Notes: generated from the sequence alone by a model not told the origin. A stretch of 64,000 nucleotides of DNA from an uncultured Eubacteriales bacterium (GCA_934546985.1 CAKTEE010000003.1:124001-188000), one strand, 5' to 3'; numbered from the stretch's first letter, positions 51,975 through 60,595 are shown. Made by a program: numbers and translations.

Positions 51975-52335
51975 AGTTCTCCACCTCTTTGTTAATAATC
52001 TCTTTAATCTGCTCTTTTGAAAAACCCATTTCAAACATCTTTTTCAGAAAAACATCAATGTAGTCCATTGCCATTGCCCTTCTTGCCTTCGCAATCATCT
52101 GTGTGTCTTTCGTTGTATATCGCCCGGCCGTCCGTTCTGAGTACAGCAACCCCTCGCGTTCCAGTTCGCTCAAAGACCGCTGCATGGTATTAGGGTTCAC
52201 ACCGAACGTTACCGCCAAATCCCGCACAGCTGGAATTTTCTCCCCCGGCGGCCACTCGCCTCTGGCAATTTTCGTCCTCATAATATCGACCAACTGAAGA
52301 TAAATGGGGATATCCGGACGGAAACTGTCATCCAT
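51952..52335 (-). CDS. GntR-family regulator, YtrA subfamily
   Basis: A 127-residue regulator. The winged helix starts DIPIYLQLVDIMRTKIARGE and has the recognition part DLAVTFGVNPNTMQRSLSEL, then a wing ending TAGRYTTKD. The C-terminal part is the short two-helix YtrA-type dimerisation domain. The first gene of a GntR-ATPase-permease operon, it very likely represses that operon at the inverted repeat upstream. ATG 52335 follows GGAGGTGAG. Confidence 0.92.
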   Translation of the reverse strand: MDDSFRPDIPIYLQLVDIMRTKIARGEWPPGEKIPAVRDLAVTFGVNPNTMQRSLSELEREGLLYSERTAGRYTTKDTQMIAKARRAMAMDYIDVFLKKMFEMGFSKEQIKEIINKEVENYGKSCNN

Positions 52336-52358
52336 ACCGCTCACCTCCAATCCCTATT

Positions 52359-52412
52359 TGTATTATTATCTTAGTACACTGTTATAATAATACATTTTCT
52401 TTTCCGTGTCAA
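52359..52412 (-). promoter_or_regulatory. promoter with 11-bp inverted-repeat operator of the GntR-ABC operon
   Basis: On the minus strand TTGACA (52412-52407), 17 bases, TATTAT (52389-52384). A perfect inverted repeat TGTATTATTAT/ATAATAATACA (52394-52384 and 52369-52359, 14-base centre) covers the -10 and the start of transcription, a position suited to repression. Confidence 0.75.
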
Positions 52413-52492
52413 GAGCCTTTTCATTTTTTATATAGTTTACTTTTTGCTGCATTTTAGTATAATGAATATAAGACTGTACAGAAAGAAGTGAT

Positions 52493-52945
52493 ATGATGAC
52501 TCCTGTATTGGCGGGAATCAGTTTTGGAATTATGGCACTTTACATGCTGTTAATCTACATCGGTCAGATTTTTCTCGGTCTTGCAGTTTATAACGATGCA
52601 AAAGCCCGGAATATAGATATGGCAATTATGTGGGGTGTTCTTACTGGCTTTATAGGTTTAATCCCCGCAATTATTTACATAGTCATTCGTTCCGGAAATA
52701 AAAACGCTTTAAAATGTCCACGCTGTTCTGCTCAGATATTTAACGGCATGCCGGCCTGCCCTGTCTGCCAGCTTCCAGTTAATTTGATGACGTCTATGAA
52801 CCCTGCGCAAATCATGAAACACCGCAAGCTGGCAAAAGGTTTTTTAATCACTGCCATTGTCATGATTGTACTGAGCTTTTTTTGCTTAATTGCTTTTATA
52901 TTAGTCCCTATGGTTTATTTAACATCTTACACAAGTTTTTCCTGA
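52493..52945 (+). CDS. membrane protein with central zinc ribbon
   Basis: A 150-residue protein. Two hydrophobic helices (residues about 5-30 and 43-66) are followed by a zinc ribbon CPRCSAQ/CPVCQLP (about 75-95), then one more helix (about 117-145). The function is unknown. It starts with ATGATG at 52493 after AAAGAAGTG. A TATAAT at 52460-52465 with a fair -35 (TTTACT) may drive it. Confidence 0.7.
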   Translation: MMTPVLAGISFGIMALYMLLIYIGQIFLGLAVYNDAKARNIDMAIMWGVLTGFIGLIPAIIYIVIRSGNKNALKCPRCSAQIFNGMPACPVCQLPVNLMTSMNPAQIMKHRKLAKGFLITAIVMIVLSFFCLIAFILVPMVYLTSYTSFS

Positions 52946-53044
52946 TTGCTGTAAAGCGTAGGATAAGCGTTCCACCTGTCCCGCTGTTTTTCGCTTTCTT
53001 TTTCAACTTATGAGTGTTACTATTTTCATTAAGGAGGTCTGGTT

Positions 53045-53287
53045 ATGCCCCATATTATTATAAAACTCTGGCCCGGCAGGGATGAAGCGCAGAAACAGGC
53101 GCTGGCAAAGCGCATTGCAGAAGATGTAACGCAAACCCTCGGCGCAACGCCCCAGAGCATCTCTGTTGCTATTGAGGAAATCTCGCAGGAGGACTGGCCG
53201 CACGAAGTGTTCTTCCCCGATATTATGGAAAAGGAAGAAACTCTCTACATCAGACCCGGCTATAACTGCGATATTTCTGAAACATAA
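53045..53287 (+). CDS. tautomerase-family protein (4-oxalocrotonate tautomerase-like)
   Basis: An 80-residue protein. After removal of Met, Pro1 would be the catalytic base (MPHIIIKLWPGRDEAQKQAL). The beta-alpha-beta fold continues with ITEDV-like IAEDVTQTLGATPQSISVAI. The C-terminal extension (VFFPDIMEKEETLYIRPGY) resembles the PptA/YdcE group. The physiological substrate is unknown. ATG 53045 follows AAGGAGG. Confidence 0.88.
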   Translation: MPHIIIKLWPGRDEAQKQALAKRIAEDVTQTLGATPQSISVAIEEISQEDWPHEVFFPDIMEKEETLYIRPGYNCDISET

Positions 53288-53292
53288 AGAAA

Positions 53293-53325
53293 AAGGGCTG
53301 ATACGCCGCTGTATCAGCCCTGTGT
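53293..53325. terminator. terminator between convergent genes
   Basis: AGGGCTGATAC pairs with GTATCAGCCCT, followed by GTGTTTT on the plus strand and TTTTTCTTT on the minus side. Confidence 0.75.
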
Positions 53326-53336
53326 TTTGCCATATG

Positions 53337-54248
53337 CTATAAAATAGCACCGACCACAAACATTTCCTTCGCTTTTTGATAAACCGGCTCCAAATCGCTC
53401 AAAGGCAGCGGATTTTTCCCTTTGCCCAGCTCAATGGTAAACGCCGGACGGGAAAACTCTTCAATAAACCAGTCTTTAAATCCGCCGTGGGATGCAATTG
53501 CTTCCGGTTGGGCAAGGGTATAGCCGGAAGAAATTGCAAGCACCTGCGCCATAAATCTGCTTTTGCTCGGCGTGCGGTCGCTGTAATCCCAATAAATTTC
53601 CTCCCCTTGGCTGTGTAGTGCAAAAGCATGCCGAATGGGTATCCGGCGGCAAAGTTTTACCAACGCCTGCGTTTCCAGCTCGCTTTCCGGTTTCGTTCCG
53701 CCGTATCTGCGGGGAGCGGGACCGTGAATCCCTGCTTCTGTCTCCATTTTACGCAGAATCCGCCATCCAGCATTATAATTATGGTTGAGGTCTACCCCTC
53801 GCGCGTTTGCATTCCAGTCTGTCAAATCTCCGCCGCAAACACCCCTGACAAAATCTGCATAAACGCCCGCCGTATCCCATCCGTTCAGAGCAATTTCCAC
53901 GCCATCGGGATTCATGCAGGGAATAAAAATCAAACCCCTGCCTAAAAATGCCCGTCTGGAATTGACTTCGCAGATTTCCTGTCCTGTTTCCATTGCATTG
54001 AATAAATCTTCGCAAAAACGGAGCAGGACAAGGCTGGTCAGCCACTCCTGCCCATGGAATGCCGCGGCAAACAACACGGGTTCATCCATACAGCCGAAGG
54101 ACAGCGAGATGATGTCCCTGCCCGTCCAGCTTTCACCGATGCTCCCTTTCTTCAGGCAAGGGAACCGCTCTGCGAGCTGTGCCGACATATTTTGCAGTGC
54201 TTCGTAGGTGGGGAGGCAATTCCCCGTTACAATTTTACCCAACATCAT
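53337..54248 (-). CDS. M14-family metallocarboxypeptidase
   Basis: A 303-residue zinc carboxypeptidase without a signal peptide. The zinc motif is FHGQEW (HxxE), with the third ligand in FALHSQGEE. NARGVDLNHNYN supplies the substrate-binding Asn and Arg, and the catalytic Glu lies in AFTIELGKG near the C-terminus. It is related to gamma-D-glutamyl-diamino acid peptidases that trim peptidoglycan peptides, so a cell-wall recycling role is plausible. The start is ATG 54248 or 54245; upstream codons to 54332 cross the NUDIX gene start. Confidence 0.88.
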   Translation of the reverse strand: MMLGKIVTGNCLPTYEALQNMSAQLAERFPCLKKGSIGESWTGRDIISLSFGCMDEPVLFAAAFHGQEWLTSLVLLRFCEDLFNAMETGQEICEVNSRRAFLGRGLIFIPCMNPDGVEIALNGWDTAGVYADFVRGVCGGDLTDWNANARGVDLNHNYNAGWRILRKMETEAGIHGPAPRRYGGTKPESELETQALVKLCRRIPIRHAFALHSQGEEIYWDYSDRTPSKSRFMAQVLAISSGYTLAQPEAIASHGGFKDWFIEEFSRPAFTIELGKGKNPLPLSDLEPVYQKAKEMFVVGAIL

Positions 54249-54306
54249 CACCCCGTTATAAATTATGCCGGAGTGAAAACACATATGTGCAAAAGGAGGA
54301 GTTTTT

Positions 54307-54852
54307 ATGGATTTCACCGAAAAAACTATCAATCAAAGTATTATTTACAAAGGAAAAATCGTAACGCTGCGGGTAGACGACGCCCAACTCCCAAATCATA
54401 AGCTTGCAAAGCGGGAAGTTATCGTACACCCCGGCGGAGTCACTATTGCGGCGCTAACAGACGCGGACGAGCTCCTTTTTGTCCGCCAATTCCGCTACCC
54501 TTACGGAAAAGTGCTTCTGGAAATCCCTGCGGGAAAGCTGGAAGTCGGAGAAGACCCGCTGGAGGCAGGAAAACGGGAACTTAGGGAAGAAACCGGTGCG
54601 TCTGCCCAAAATTACATCAACCTTGGCGTTCAATATCCCTCCCCGGGCTACTGCGATGAAGTTTTGTACTTGTACCTTGCTACAGACCTTTGTTTCGGAG
54701 ATGCAAACCCTGATGAAGATGAATTCCTCAGCGTAGAAAAAATCCCATTAGACAAGGCGGTTGAAATGGTGCTTGCCGGAGAAATTCCCGATGGAAAATC
54801 TCAGACCATCATTCTGAAAATTTACGCCCTGCGGCAAATGGGGAAAATATAA
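54307..54852 (+). CDS. NUDIX hydrolase, ADP-ribose pyrophosphatase type
   Basis: A 181-residue enzyme. The Nudix box is complete at residues 76-98 (GKLEVGEDPLEAGKRELREE, then TG), and the ADP-ribose-type downstream Pro lies in PSPGYCDEVLYLYLA. The expected reaction is ADP-ribose to AMP + ribose-5-phosphate. ATG 54307 follows AAAAGGAGG. Confidence 0.92.
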   Translation: MDFTEKTINQSIIYKGKIVTLRVDDAQLPNHKLAKREVIVHPGGVTIAALTDADELLFVRQFRYPYGKVLLEIPAGKLEVGEDPLEAGKRELREETGASAQNYINLGVQYPSPGYCDEVLYLYLATDLCFGDANPDEDEFLSVEKIPLDKAVEMVLAGEIPDGKSQTIILKIYALRQMGKI

Positions 54853-54930
54853 CTTCCCCAGGCAGCTATCGGTATTCATTACAATGCCTGCTGTTACTAC
54901 TGAACAAATAAAACAGAAAGTTGTGAAATT

Positions 54931-55296
54931 ATGGAATATGAAATTCTTGGAAAAAACAATGATATTGCGTTTGCCAATACCGATGAACAGATGATTAAAG
55001 ATACACAATCCGCACTGGATTATATCATGTCTGTAAAATATGAAACCGGATGCCAAAAAGTAATCATAAATAAAACCTGCCTGAGTGATGATTTTTTTAT
55101 CCTCAGCACAGGCTGCGCCGGTGAAATTTTACAGAAATTTATCAATTATCAAATAAAAGCGGCAATTATCGGGGACTATTCTCAATATACAAGCAAGCCT
55201 TTGAAAGATTTTATCTATGAAAGCAATCAGGGAAACCATATCTATTTTTTAACAAATCTACAAGAAGCTGTTGAAAAATTAGACCGTTGTTTATAA
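54931..55296 (+). CDS. DUF4180-like protein
   Basis: A 121-residue soluble protein. The sequence ALDYIMSVKYETGCQKVIIN followed by DDFFILSTGCAGEILQKFIN matches the DUF4180 pattern as I remember it. The C-terminus has FIYESNQGNHIYFL. The function is unknown. ATG 54931 is preceded by GAAAGTTG, a weak ribosome site. It ends at the terminator at 55308. Confidence 0.72.
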   Translation: MEYEILGKNNDIAFANTDEQMIKDTQSALDYIMSVKYETGCQKVIINKTCLSDDFFILSTGCAGEILQKFINYQIKAAIIGDYSQYTSKPLKDFIYESNQGNHIYFLTNLQEAVEKLDRCL

Positions 55297-55307
55297 CTGA
55301 AACATCA

Positions 55308-55349
55308 GCCGGAGATATTCTTGTTTTGGAAGAATATCTCCGGCTTTTT
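55308..55349 (+). terminator. rho-independent terminator
   Basis: GCCGGAGATATTC pairs perfectly with GAATATCTCCGGC, followed by TTTTT. Confidence 0.9.
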
Positions 55350-55605
55350 ATGGAATCTCCTAAACAAGACCAGCGGAGCTTTCCTTAAAAACATCTGCTT
55401 TAGGCACCGCACAAAGCGAGAATTTGATAAAACATATAAACCGACAGGCAAAGCGATAACGGTTCATTTACCCATTGGAGAGGAACAAGGCAGTGAATAC
55501 CTGTGAAATAACAGTACGCCTTTTTCCGCCCTGATTGCTTATTAGCAAAGATTGTTGACTGGCTTGGCTATCGCCGGATAAATGGGAAGTTATTGCTTTG
55601 CCAAA
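55350..55605 (+). other. possible decayed coding stretch
   Basis: A plus-strand frame reading TYKPTGKAITVHLPIGEEQG (about 55428-55487) has composition like a real protein end but no start or ribosome site. It may be a gene remnant linked to the mobile-element scar at 56190. The family was not recognised. Confidence 0.3.
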
Positions 55606-56043
55606 TCAATTATTTAGAACTAAAAGATAGGCATAGATACTTTCTTCACTCCCTTGCTTATATCTTTTCATACATCTAATAACAGGCCATATGACAGTTC
55701 CAGTTCCTAACTTGACAGAAATATTTATCTCTCCCTGCGGATCTCTGTCGTCAGTATTCCATTCTCCTCCGTATAATTTGATAGCTACTTCACCAATATA
55801 TGAACCTAAACTAAATATAATATTACCGAAATTTTTTGACAGCAATCCTGTTTCAGAACTCTGCTCATCAAAAAATCGATCAATCTCTTTCATGCTTTCT
55901 AAAGAATAATCAGCTCTGTAGCCAGATGAATTTAGTGCTTTTACCACCCAATCTGACGCTAAATGAATATCTTCTTCAAGCGTATTATTACTTTTCGTTT
56001 CGCTACCGTTATTTTTCTTGAAAATCTTCTTGAACAACCCCAT
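55606..56043 (-). CDS. hypothetical protein, DUF3806-like look
   Basis: A 145-residue protein. It has a basic N-terminus (GLFKKIFKKNNGS), then a helical region, then NIIFSLGSYIGEVAIKLYGG and VKLGTGTVIWPVIRCMKRY. The G-S-Y-I-G-E pattern resembles DUF3806 proteins, but I am unsure. ATG 56043 lies after GGAGTG. It is an isolated gene beside a transposon scar. An orphan immunity role is possible but unsupported. Confidence 0.55.
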   Translation of the reverse strand: MGLFKKIFKKNNGSETKSNNTLEEDIHLASDWVVKALNSSGYRADYSLESMKEIDRFFDEQSSETGLLSKNFGNIIFSLGSYIGEVAIKLYGGEWNTDDRDPQGEINISVKLGTGTVIWPVIRCMKRYKQGSEESIYAYLLVLNN

Positions 56044-56189
56044 ATTGTCCACTCCAATCCCGATTTATCACTGACTTCATTGTAGCATAAGTTGCTTTAT
56101 AAAGTCTATAAAAATATACATAAATATGGACAGTTAGAGAAGGAAAACGCCTTGTATTTCAAGGGCTTACAAGCGCAAAAACGATTTTT

Positions 56190-56322
56190 ATGAAACTGGG
56201 TGGCAGATACAAAAGGCAGAGAGATTATCTAATTTCATGCAATAGCTTTATCTGCCGAAGAAGAACAGCAATAGGCATTTGGATTATTTGAAGCAGTAGA
56301 GCAGGGCTAAATACGTAACATA
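56190..56322 (+). pseudogene. second tnpV remnant
   Basis: ATG 56190 opens MKLGGRYKRQRDYLIS, similar to the EQLGGTYRKESDYLI start of the tnpV at 15728. In another frame SAEEEQ follows, then, after a deletion of the IGIWGQR part, HLDYLKQ, TAG, SRAKYVT. Only the N-terminal third is left. It marks an old insertion of a second Tn4451-type element. Confidence 0.65.
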
Positions 56323-56492
56323 AACATTTTTCACTCTTCACCCCGGACTGTTTTAACCTACCGCTTCTATTAACGCCATATTCTTTATTTTCCGTCATGT
56401 TTTCTTAAAAAACTGCCGTTTCACCCTTTACTTTATTTTGGTAATAGATTAGAATAATATTATCTGATTTTATTTTTTAGGAGTGTTTATTT

Positions 56493-57278
56493 ATGAAAAA
56501 AGCGCTGTGCGCTCTCATCGCCTTTGTTATGATAGGCGTAATGTGCCTTGGGTTTACCGGGTGCCAAAGTAAATCCAGCGGAACTTTTATTGTAGGATTT
56601 GATAAATCTTTCCCTCCCATGGGCTTTGTTGACGGGAACGGAAACTATGTCGGCTTTGACCTTGATTTAGCGCAGGAAGTTGCCAAACGTTTGGGCTTAG
56701 AATACAAAGCACAGCCGATTGAATGGGATTTTAAAAAAACCGAATTGGAAACCGGCAATGTGGACTGCATCTGGAATGGTTTTACCATGACCGGACGTGA
56801 AAGCGAATATACATGGAGCAAGCCTTACCTGAACAATCAGCAGGTTTTCATTATTTTAGCAGACGCTTCTTATACAGATAAAGCCTCCCTTGCAGGCGCT
56901 ACCGTCGCTGTTCAGGAAGATTCCAGCGCACAGGCGGCAATCAATAAAGATGAAAACCAAAGCTTTACCACAACATTGAAAAACGTTATCGCAACCCCCA
57001 CAAATCTGGATGCTCTGATGGAGCTGGACACCAAAAAAGTTGACGCCGTTTTGATGGATGAAGTTGTTGCACGTTATAACATGGAACAAAACCCGGGCAA
57101 ATACAAGGTTTTGGACGAACCTCTCGCGGCAGAACAATATGCCATTGGCTTCAACCTCGGCAACACGGAGCTTTGTGACAAGGTCAACAAAACTCTCCAG
57201 GAAATGACTGAGGACGGAACAATGAAAAAAATCTCTGAAAAGTGGTTTGGCAAGGATATTACTATTTTTGGTAAATAA
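56493..57278 (+). CDS. amino acid ABC transporter substrate-binding lipoprotein
   Basis: A 261-residue lipoprotein. The signal ends in the lipobox LGFTGC (Cys24). The SBP_bac_3 fold has FIVGFDKSFPPMGFVDGNGN, GFDLDLAQEVAKRLG, VDCIWNGFTMTGRE and the C-terminal EQYAIGFNLGN. It binds a polar amino acid (which one is not clear) outside the membrane and delivers it to the permease encoded next. ATG 56493 follows TTAGGAGTG. Confidence 0.93.
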   Translation: MKKALCALIAFVMIGVMCLGFTGCQSKSSGTFIVGFDKSFPPMGFVDGNGNYVGFDLDLAQEVAKRLGLEYKAQPIEWDFKKTELETGNVDCIWNGFTMTGRESEYTWSKPYLNNQQVFIILADASYTDKASLAGATVAVQEDSSAQAAINKDENQSFTTTLKNVIATPTNLDALMELDTKKVDAVLMDEVVARYNMEQNPGKYKVLDEPLAAEQYAIGFNLGNTELCDKVNKTLQEMTEDGTMKKISEKWFGKDITIFGK

Positions 57279-57298
57279 ACCGCACCTTTAAACATTGA

Positions 57299-57323
57299 AA
57301 AGGCGGATCATGCTATCCGCCTT
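57299..57323 (+). terminator. attenuating hairpin between binding protein and permease genes
   Basis: AAGGCGGAT-CATGCT-ATCCGCCTT, followed only by ATTTCATT. The weak T-run suggests partial termination or 3' end protection, giving more binding protein than permease. Confidence 0.65.
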
Positions 57324-57349
57324 ATTTCATTATCAGGGAGTAGGTAGCA

Positions 57350-58030
57350 ATGGAATCCATATTGTCGCTTGGCGGGCTATGCGCCAAATTTAATTTTGAA
57401 AATACCATGACGCAGCTTTCCGCAGGATTTTTGGACACGCTTTTTATTTTTTTGGTTACCCTTGCGGCATCTTTGCCGCTGGGTCTACTGGTATCTTTCG
57501 GGCGGATGTCTAAAAATGCGGTTATCCGTAATCTAATTAAAGTTTACATTTCCATTATGCGCGGCACTCCTCTGCTGCTGCAAATTATTATTGTTTATTT
57601 TGGTCCATCTTATCTTTTTGGTGTTTCATGGGACCGAAAAGCCGCGGCTATTCTTGCATTTATCCTGAATTATGCCGCCTACTTTGCAGAGATTTTCCGT
57701 GCCGGAATTGAATCTATGCCTAAAGGACAGTATGAAGCGGCTGAAATCCTCGGTTTTAATAAAATTCAGACTTTTATGCGCATCATATTGCCGCAGGTTA
57801 TCAAACGCATTCTGCCGCCAATGACAAATGAAATCATTACGCTTGTAAAAGATACTTCGCTTGCACAAGTTGTGTCTTATATTGAAATGTTCTCCGTTGC
57901 AAAGTCCCTTTCTGCAGCGCAATCCTCCATTGGGCCATTGCTTGTTGCCGGCGTATTTTACTATGTGCTCAACTACCTGATTGCTTTCCTAATGGAAAAA
58001 GCAGAAAAAGGCTTGAGCTATTACCGTTAG
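57350..58030 (+). CDS. amino acid ABC transporter permease
   Basis: A 226-residue HisM/GlnP-type permease with five helices. The EAA motif is EAAEILGFNKIQTFMRIILPQ (about 142-162; the quoted part marks the ATPase contact loop). It starts with ATG 57350 after GGGAGTAGGTAGC. It is in an operon with the ATPase, 10 bases downstream. Confidence 0.93.
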   Translation: MESILSLGGLCAKFNFENTMTQLSAGFLDTLFIFLVTLAASLPLGLLVSFGRMSKNAVIRNLIKVYISIMRGTPLLLQIIIVYFGPSYLFGVSWDRKAAAILAFILNYAAYFAEIFRAGIESMPKGQYEAAEILGFNKIQTFMRIILPQVIKRILPPMTNEIITLVKDTSLAQVVSYIEMFSVAKSLSAAQSSIGPLLVAGVFYYVLNYLIAFLMEKAEKGLSYYR

Positions 58031-58040
58031 GAGGAACCTT

Positions 58041-58805
58041 ATGAATGTACTTGAAATGAACCATATTCAAAAATCCTTTGACGGTACGCCTGTATTGAAG
58101 GATATTTCCCTCACTGTACCCAAGGGAAAAGTAGTGGCGATTATTGGCCCTTCCGGTTCCGGCAAATCCACGCTCCTTCGCTGTGCAACCCTGTTGGAAC
58201 AGGTTGACGGCGGAGAAATCCGGTATCTGGAAGATGTCATGGTTTCCACAAACGAAAAAGGAACTACGGCTTATGCGAGTAAAGCCACATTGAACCGCAT
58301 CCGTTCCCGTTTTGGGTTGGTATTTCAAAACTTTAACCTTTTCCCTCATTTTTCTGCCCTGCGGAATATTACGGAAGCGCCTGTTCATGTGACGAAACAG
58401 CCAAAAGAACAGGCGGAAGAACGCGCGCGCCAATTATTGGGGAAAATGGGGCTTGCCGACAAAGCGAACGCCTATCCATATCAGCTTTCCGGCGGACAAC
58501 AGCAGCGTCTTTCCATTGCACGTGCCCTTGCGCTGAACCCTGAAATTTTGTTTTTTGATGAACCTACCTCCGCCCTTGATCCTGAACTGACGGGGGAAAT
58601 CTTAAAAGTTATCCGCACACTCGCCGCAGAACATATGACTATGGTCATTGTTACGCACGAAATGGCGTTTGCAAGAGATGTTGCTGATACCATCATTTTC
58701 ATGGACGGGGGTATCATTGTAGAACAGGGAGTCCCTGAAACAGTAATTAATCACCCTCAAAATGAACGGACAAAGGCTTTCCTGAACCGTTTTTCTAATC
58801 GATAA
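58041..58805 (+). CDS. amino acid ABC transporter ATP-binding protein
   Basis: A 254-residue GlnQ-type ATPase. Walker A is IIGPSGSGKSTLLRC, the Q-loop is LVFQNFNLFPH, the signature is LSGGQQQRLSIARAL, Walker B is ILFFDEPTSALDPE, and the H-loop is IVTHEMAFARDVA. ATG 58041 follows TTAGGAGG. It completes the importer operon. Confidence 0.95.
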   Translation: MNVLEMNHIQKSFDGTPVLKDISLTVPKGKVVAIIGPSGSGKSTLLRCATLLEQVDGGEIRYLEDVMVSTNEKGTTAYASKATLNRIRSRFGLVFQNFNLFPHFSALRNITEAPVHVTKQPKEQAEERARQLLGKMGLADKANAYPYQLSGGQQQRLSIARALALNPEILFFDEPTSALDPELTGEILKVIRTLAAEHMTMVIVTHEMAFARDVADTIIFMDGGIIVEQGVPETVINHPQNERTKAFLNRFSNR

Positions 58806-58979
58806 AATTTTACATGAAAGAAAGGGTTACTGCCTTTAAAGCAGGCAGAGAAAAATCTAACACGACGTTATAACCACATGGAAATTATCAAGCGTTTTTC
58901 ATATATGAAAGAATTACGTGAAAAAATCATACTATTCCACAAATTAAATGAATATTACACTGTGATTAAAGTTTTTTAT

Positions 58980-59011
58980 AAGCGGTTAGTTATTATGACT
59001 AACCGCTTTTT
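58980..59011 (+). terminator. rho-independent terminator
   Basis: AAGCGGTTAGT pairs with ACTAACCGCTT, followed by TTT, 175 bases after the importer operon. Confidence 0.85.
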
Positions 59012-59115
59012 GAATCTCCAAAAGATAGCGGTAAGGTATTCGATTTAATTGCTGCAATAGTATTTTGATACTCTGTCAATTCCAAATAGATGTTTTATCA
59101 TATTATTTATCGTTT

Positions 59116-59307
59116 CTAAAAGCTGCAAACAATGGCTGTAATTAGCATCCATGTAACGATTTCTTTAATATTATTCACCATATCTTTTACGGATTTTCCT
59201 GCTTCACTGTCTTTTATTTTAGATAAACGCTTTTTCAGTTCACTTTTTATGCTTAGAAAAATAATCTTGTAAATAACCACCCCTGTCAATGAGTGAAGTT
59301 CATACAA
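59116..59307 (-). CDS. possible small protein with C-terminal helix
   Basis: A 63-residue frame ending in IVTWMLITAIVCSF after a basic helix (KSELKKRLSKIKDSEAGKSV). No clear ribosome site precedes the ATG at 59307 or the internal TTG start, so expression is doubtful. The charged helix and hydrophobic end look protein-like. Confidence 0.3.
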   Translation of the reverse strand: MYELHSLTGVVIYKIIFLSIKSELKKRLSKIKDSEAGKSVKDMVNNIKEIVTWMLITAIVCSF

Positions 59308-59509
59308 TAAGACTTCTCTTGTGCGTGATTACAAATCAGCCATTTTCATGTAATATGGGACAACATTCCTTTTCTTTCCTTCTTTATATAAAAATTACAG
59401 CAGGGATATGCAGAAATGCCCGCTCCCTGCTGTTTTTTCTGAAAATTCTGTGTCACAACCCATTGAAACGGAATACCATGAATTGAAACGATGTTTGGGA
59501 GGAATCAAC

Positions 59510-60595
59510 ATGGAACAATCCAATAAGGACTTATGCTTCTTTCTCGGTGCAAATTCCGCCGCGGGTTTTTATTCAATGTTTGACCAGATTTATGACCCGC
59601 ATGACGGCTGGCGCGGGTACATCATTAAAGGCGGGCCCGGGACAGGAAAATCCGGACTAATGCGCAAGGTCGGAACTGCGCTTGAGGCGGAAGGGCATCT
59701 GCCTGTCTGGATTTACTGTTCCTCAGATTCAGATTCCCTTGACGCGATTATTTTTCCAGGACTGAAATTTTTTATGCTGGACGGTACATCCCCCCATTGC
59801 ATGGATCCTAAATATCCCGGCGCTGTCGAAAGTATTTTGAACCTCGGTGATTGCTGGGACAAAGAACTTTTAATGCAGAAAAAGGCAAGAATTGTCGAAT
59901 ATTCTTCTGCATGCTCCGCTTACCATGCCCAATCCGACCGCTTTATTGCTGCGGCGGGCATGCTGAAGAGTGATTCTTACCGGCTGGTTTTTCCGCTGGT
60001 TGACGAGGCAAAAACAGAAAGCTATGCCAAACGCCTTGTGCTTGGGAATTTTAAAGGCAAAAAGAGCGCCGAGACCGGAAAAGAATATAAGGCCCTGCTC
60101 AGCGGCATTACACCAAAGGGTGTTGTTTGTTTTGAGGAAACCGCAGAAGCATTTTGCGACACGATCTATATTATTGAAGATAATTACGGTCCGGTAAGCA
60201 ACTTTTTACTGCGTAATATCAAAAATAACTTCCTGCGCCTGGGCGCTGACGTAATATCCTGCTGGTCTCCTCTCTTTCCGGAAGATAAACTGGAGCATCT
60301 GATTGTTCCCGAATACAATGTTGCATTTATGACCTCCGATTATTCCAACAAACTAAGCCTTACCCCTTCAAAACGGATTAACCCTCTGCGTTTTATCGAC
60401 GCCGAGGCGCTGAAAGCCTGCAAACCGCGTCTCCGCTTTAATAAGCGTGCCGCCAGCGAATTGCTGGAAGAAGCGATTCATTTACAGAAGATGGCAAAAA
60501 ACGTACATGACAAACTGGAACAGTGCTATATTCAGTCTATGAATTTCAAAAAAGTAGACCAATATGCTGAGAAGATTATACAGGAGCTTCTTTAA
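59510..60595 (+). CDS. P-loop ATPase, PRK06851-like
   Basis: A 361-residue cytoplasmic protein. Walker A is IIKGGPGTGKSGLMRK (about residue 42). A probable second nucleotide-related segment is PVWIYCSSDSDSLDAIIFPG. It resembles the PRK06851 group of Clostridia and Bacilli, which has two AAA-like halves and no known function. I chose ATG 59510 after TTGGGAGGAATC. It is a single gene that ends at the terminator at 60612. Confidence 0.75.
   Translation: MEQSNKDLCFFLGANSAAGFYSMFDQIYDPHDGWRGYIIKGGPGTGKSGLMRKVGTALEAEGHLPVWIYCSSDSDSLDAIIFPGLKFFMLDGTSPHCMDPKYPGAVESILNLGDCWDKELLMQKKARIVEYSSACSAYHAQSDRFIAAAGMLKSDSYRLVFPLVDEAKTESYAKRLVLGNFKGKKSAETGKEYKALLSGITPKGVVCFEETAEAFCDTIYIIEDNYGPVSNFLLRNIKNNFLRLGADVISCWSPLFPEDKLEHLIVPEYNVAFMTSDYSNKLSLTPSKRINPLRFIDAEALKACKPRLRFNKRAASELLEEAIHLQKMAKNVHDKLEQCYIQSMNFKKVDQYAEKIIQELL

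Noticed and set aside
55321..55506. Plus-strand ORF starting inside the terminator at 55308
   Set aside because: It begins within a hairpin and has no ribosome site. Only its end looks protein-like, so it is listed as a possible remnant.
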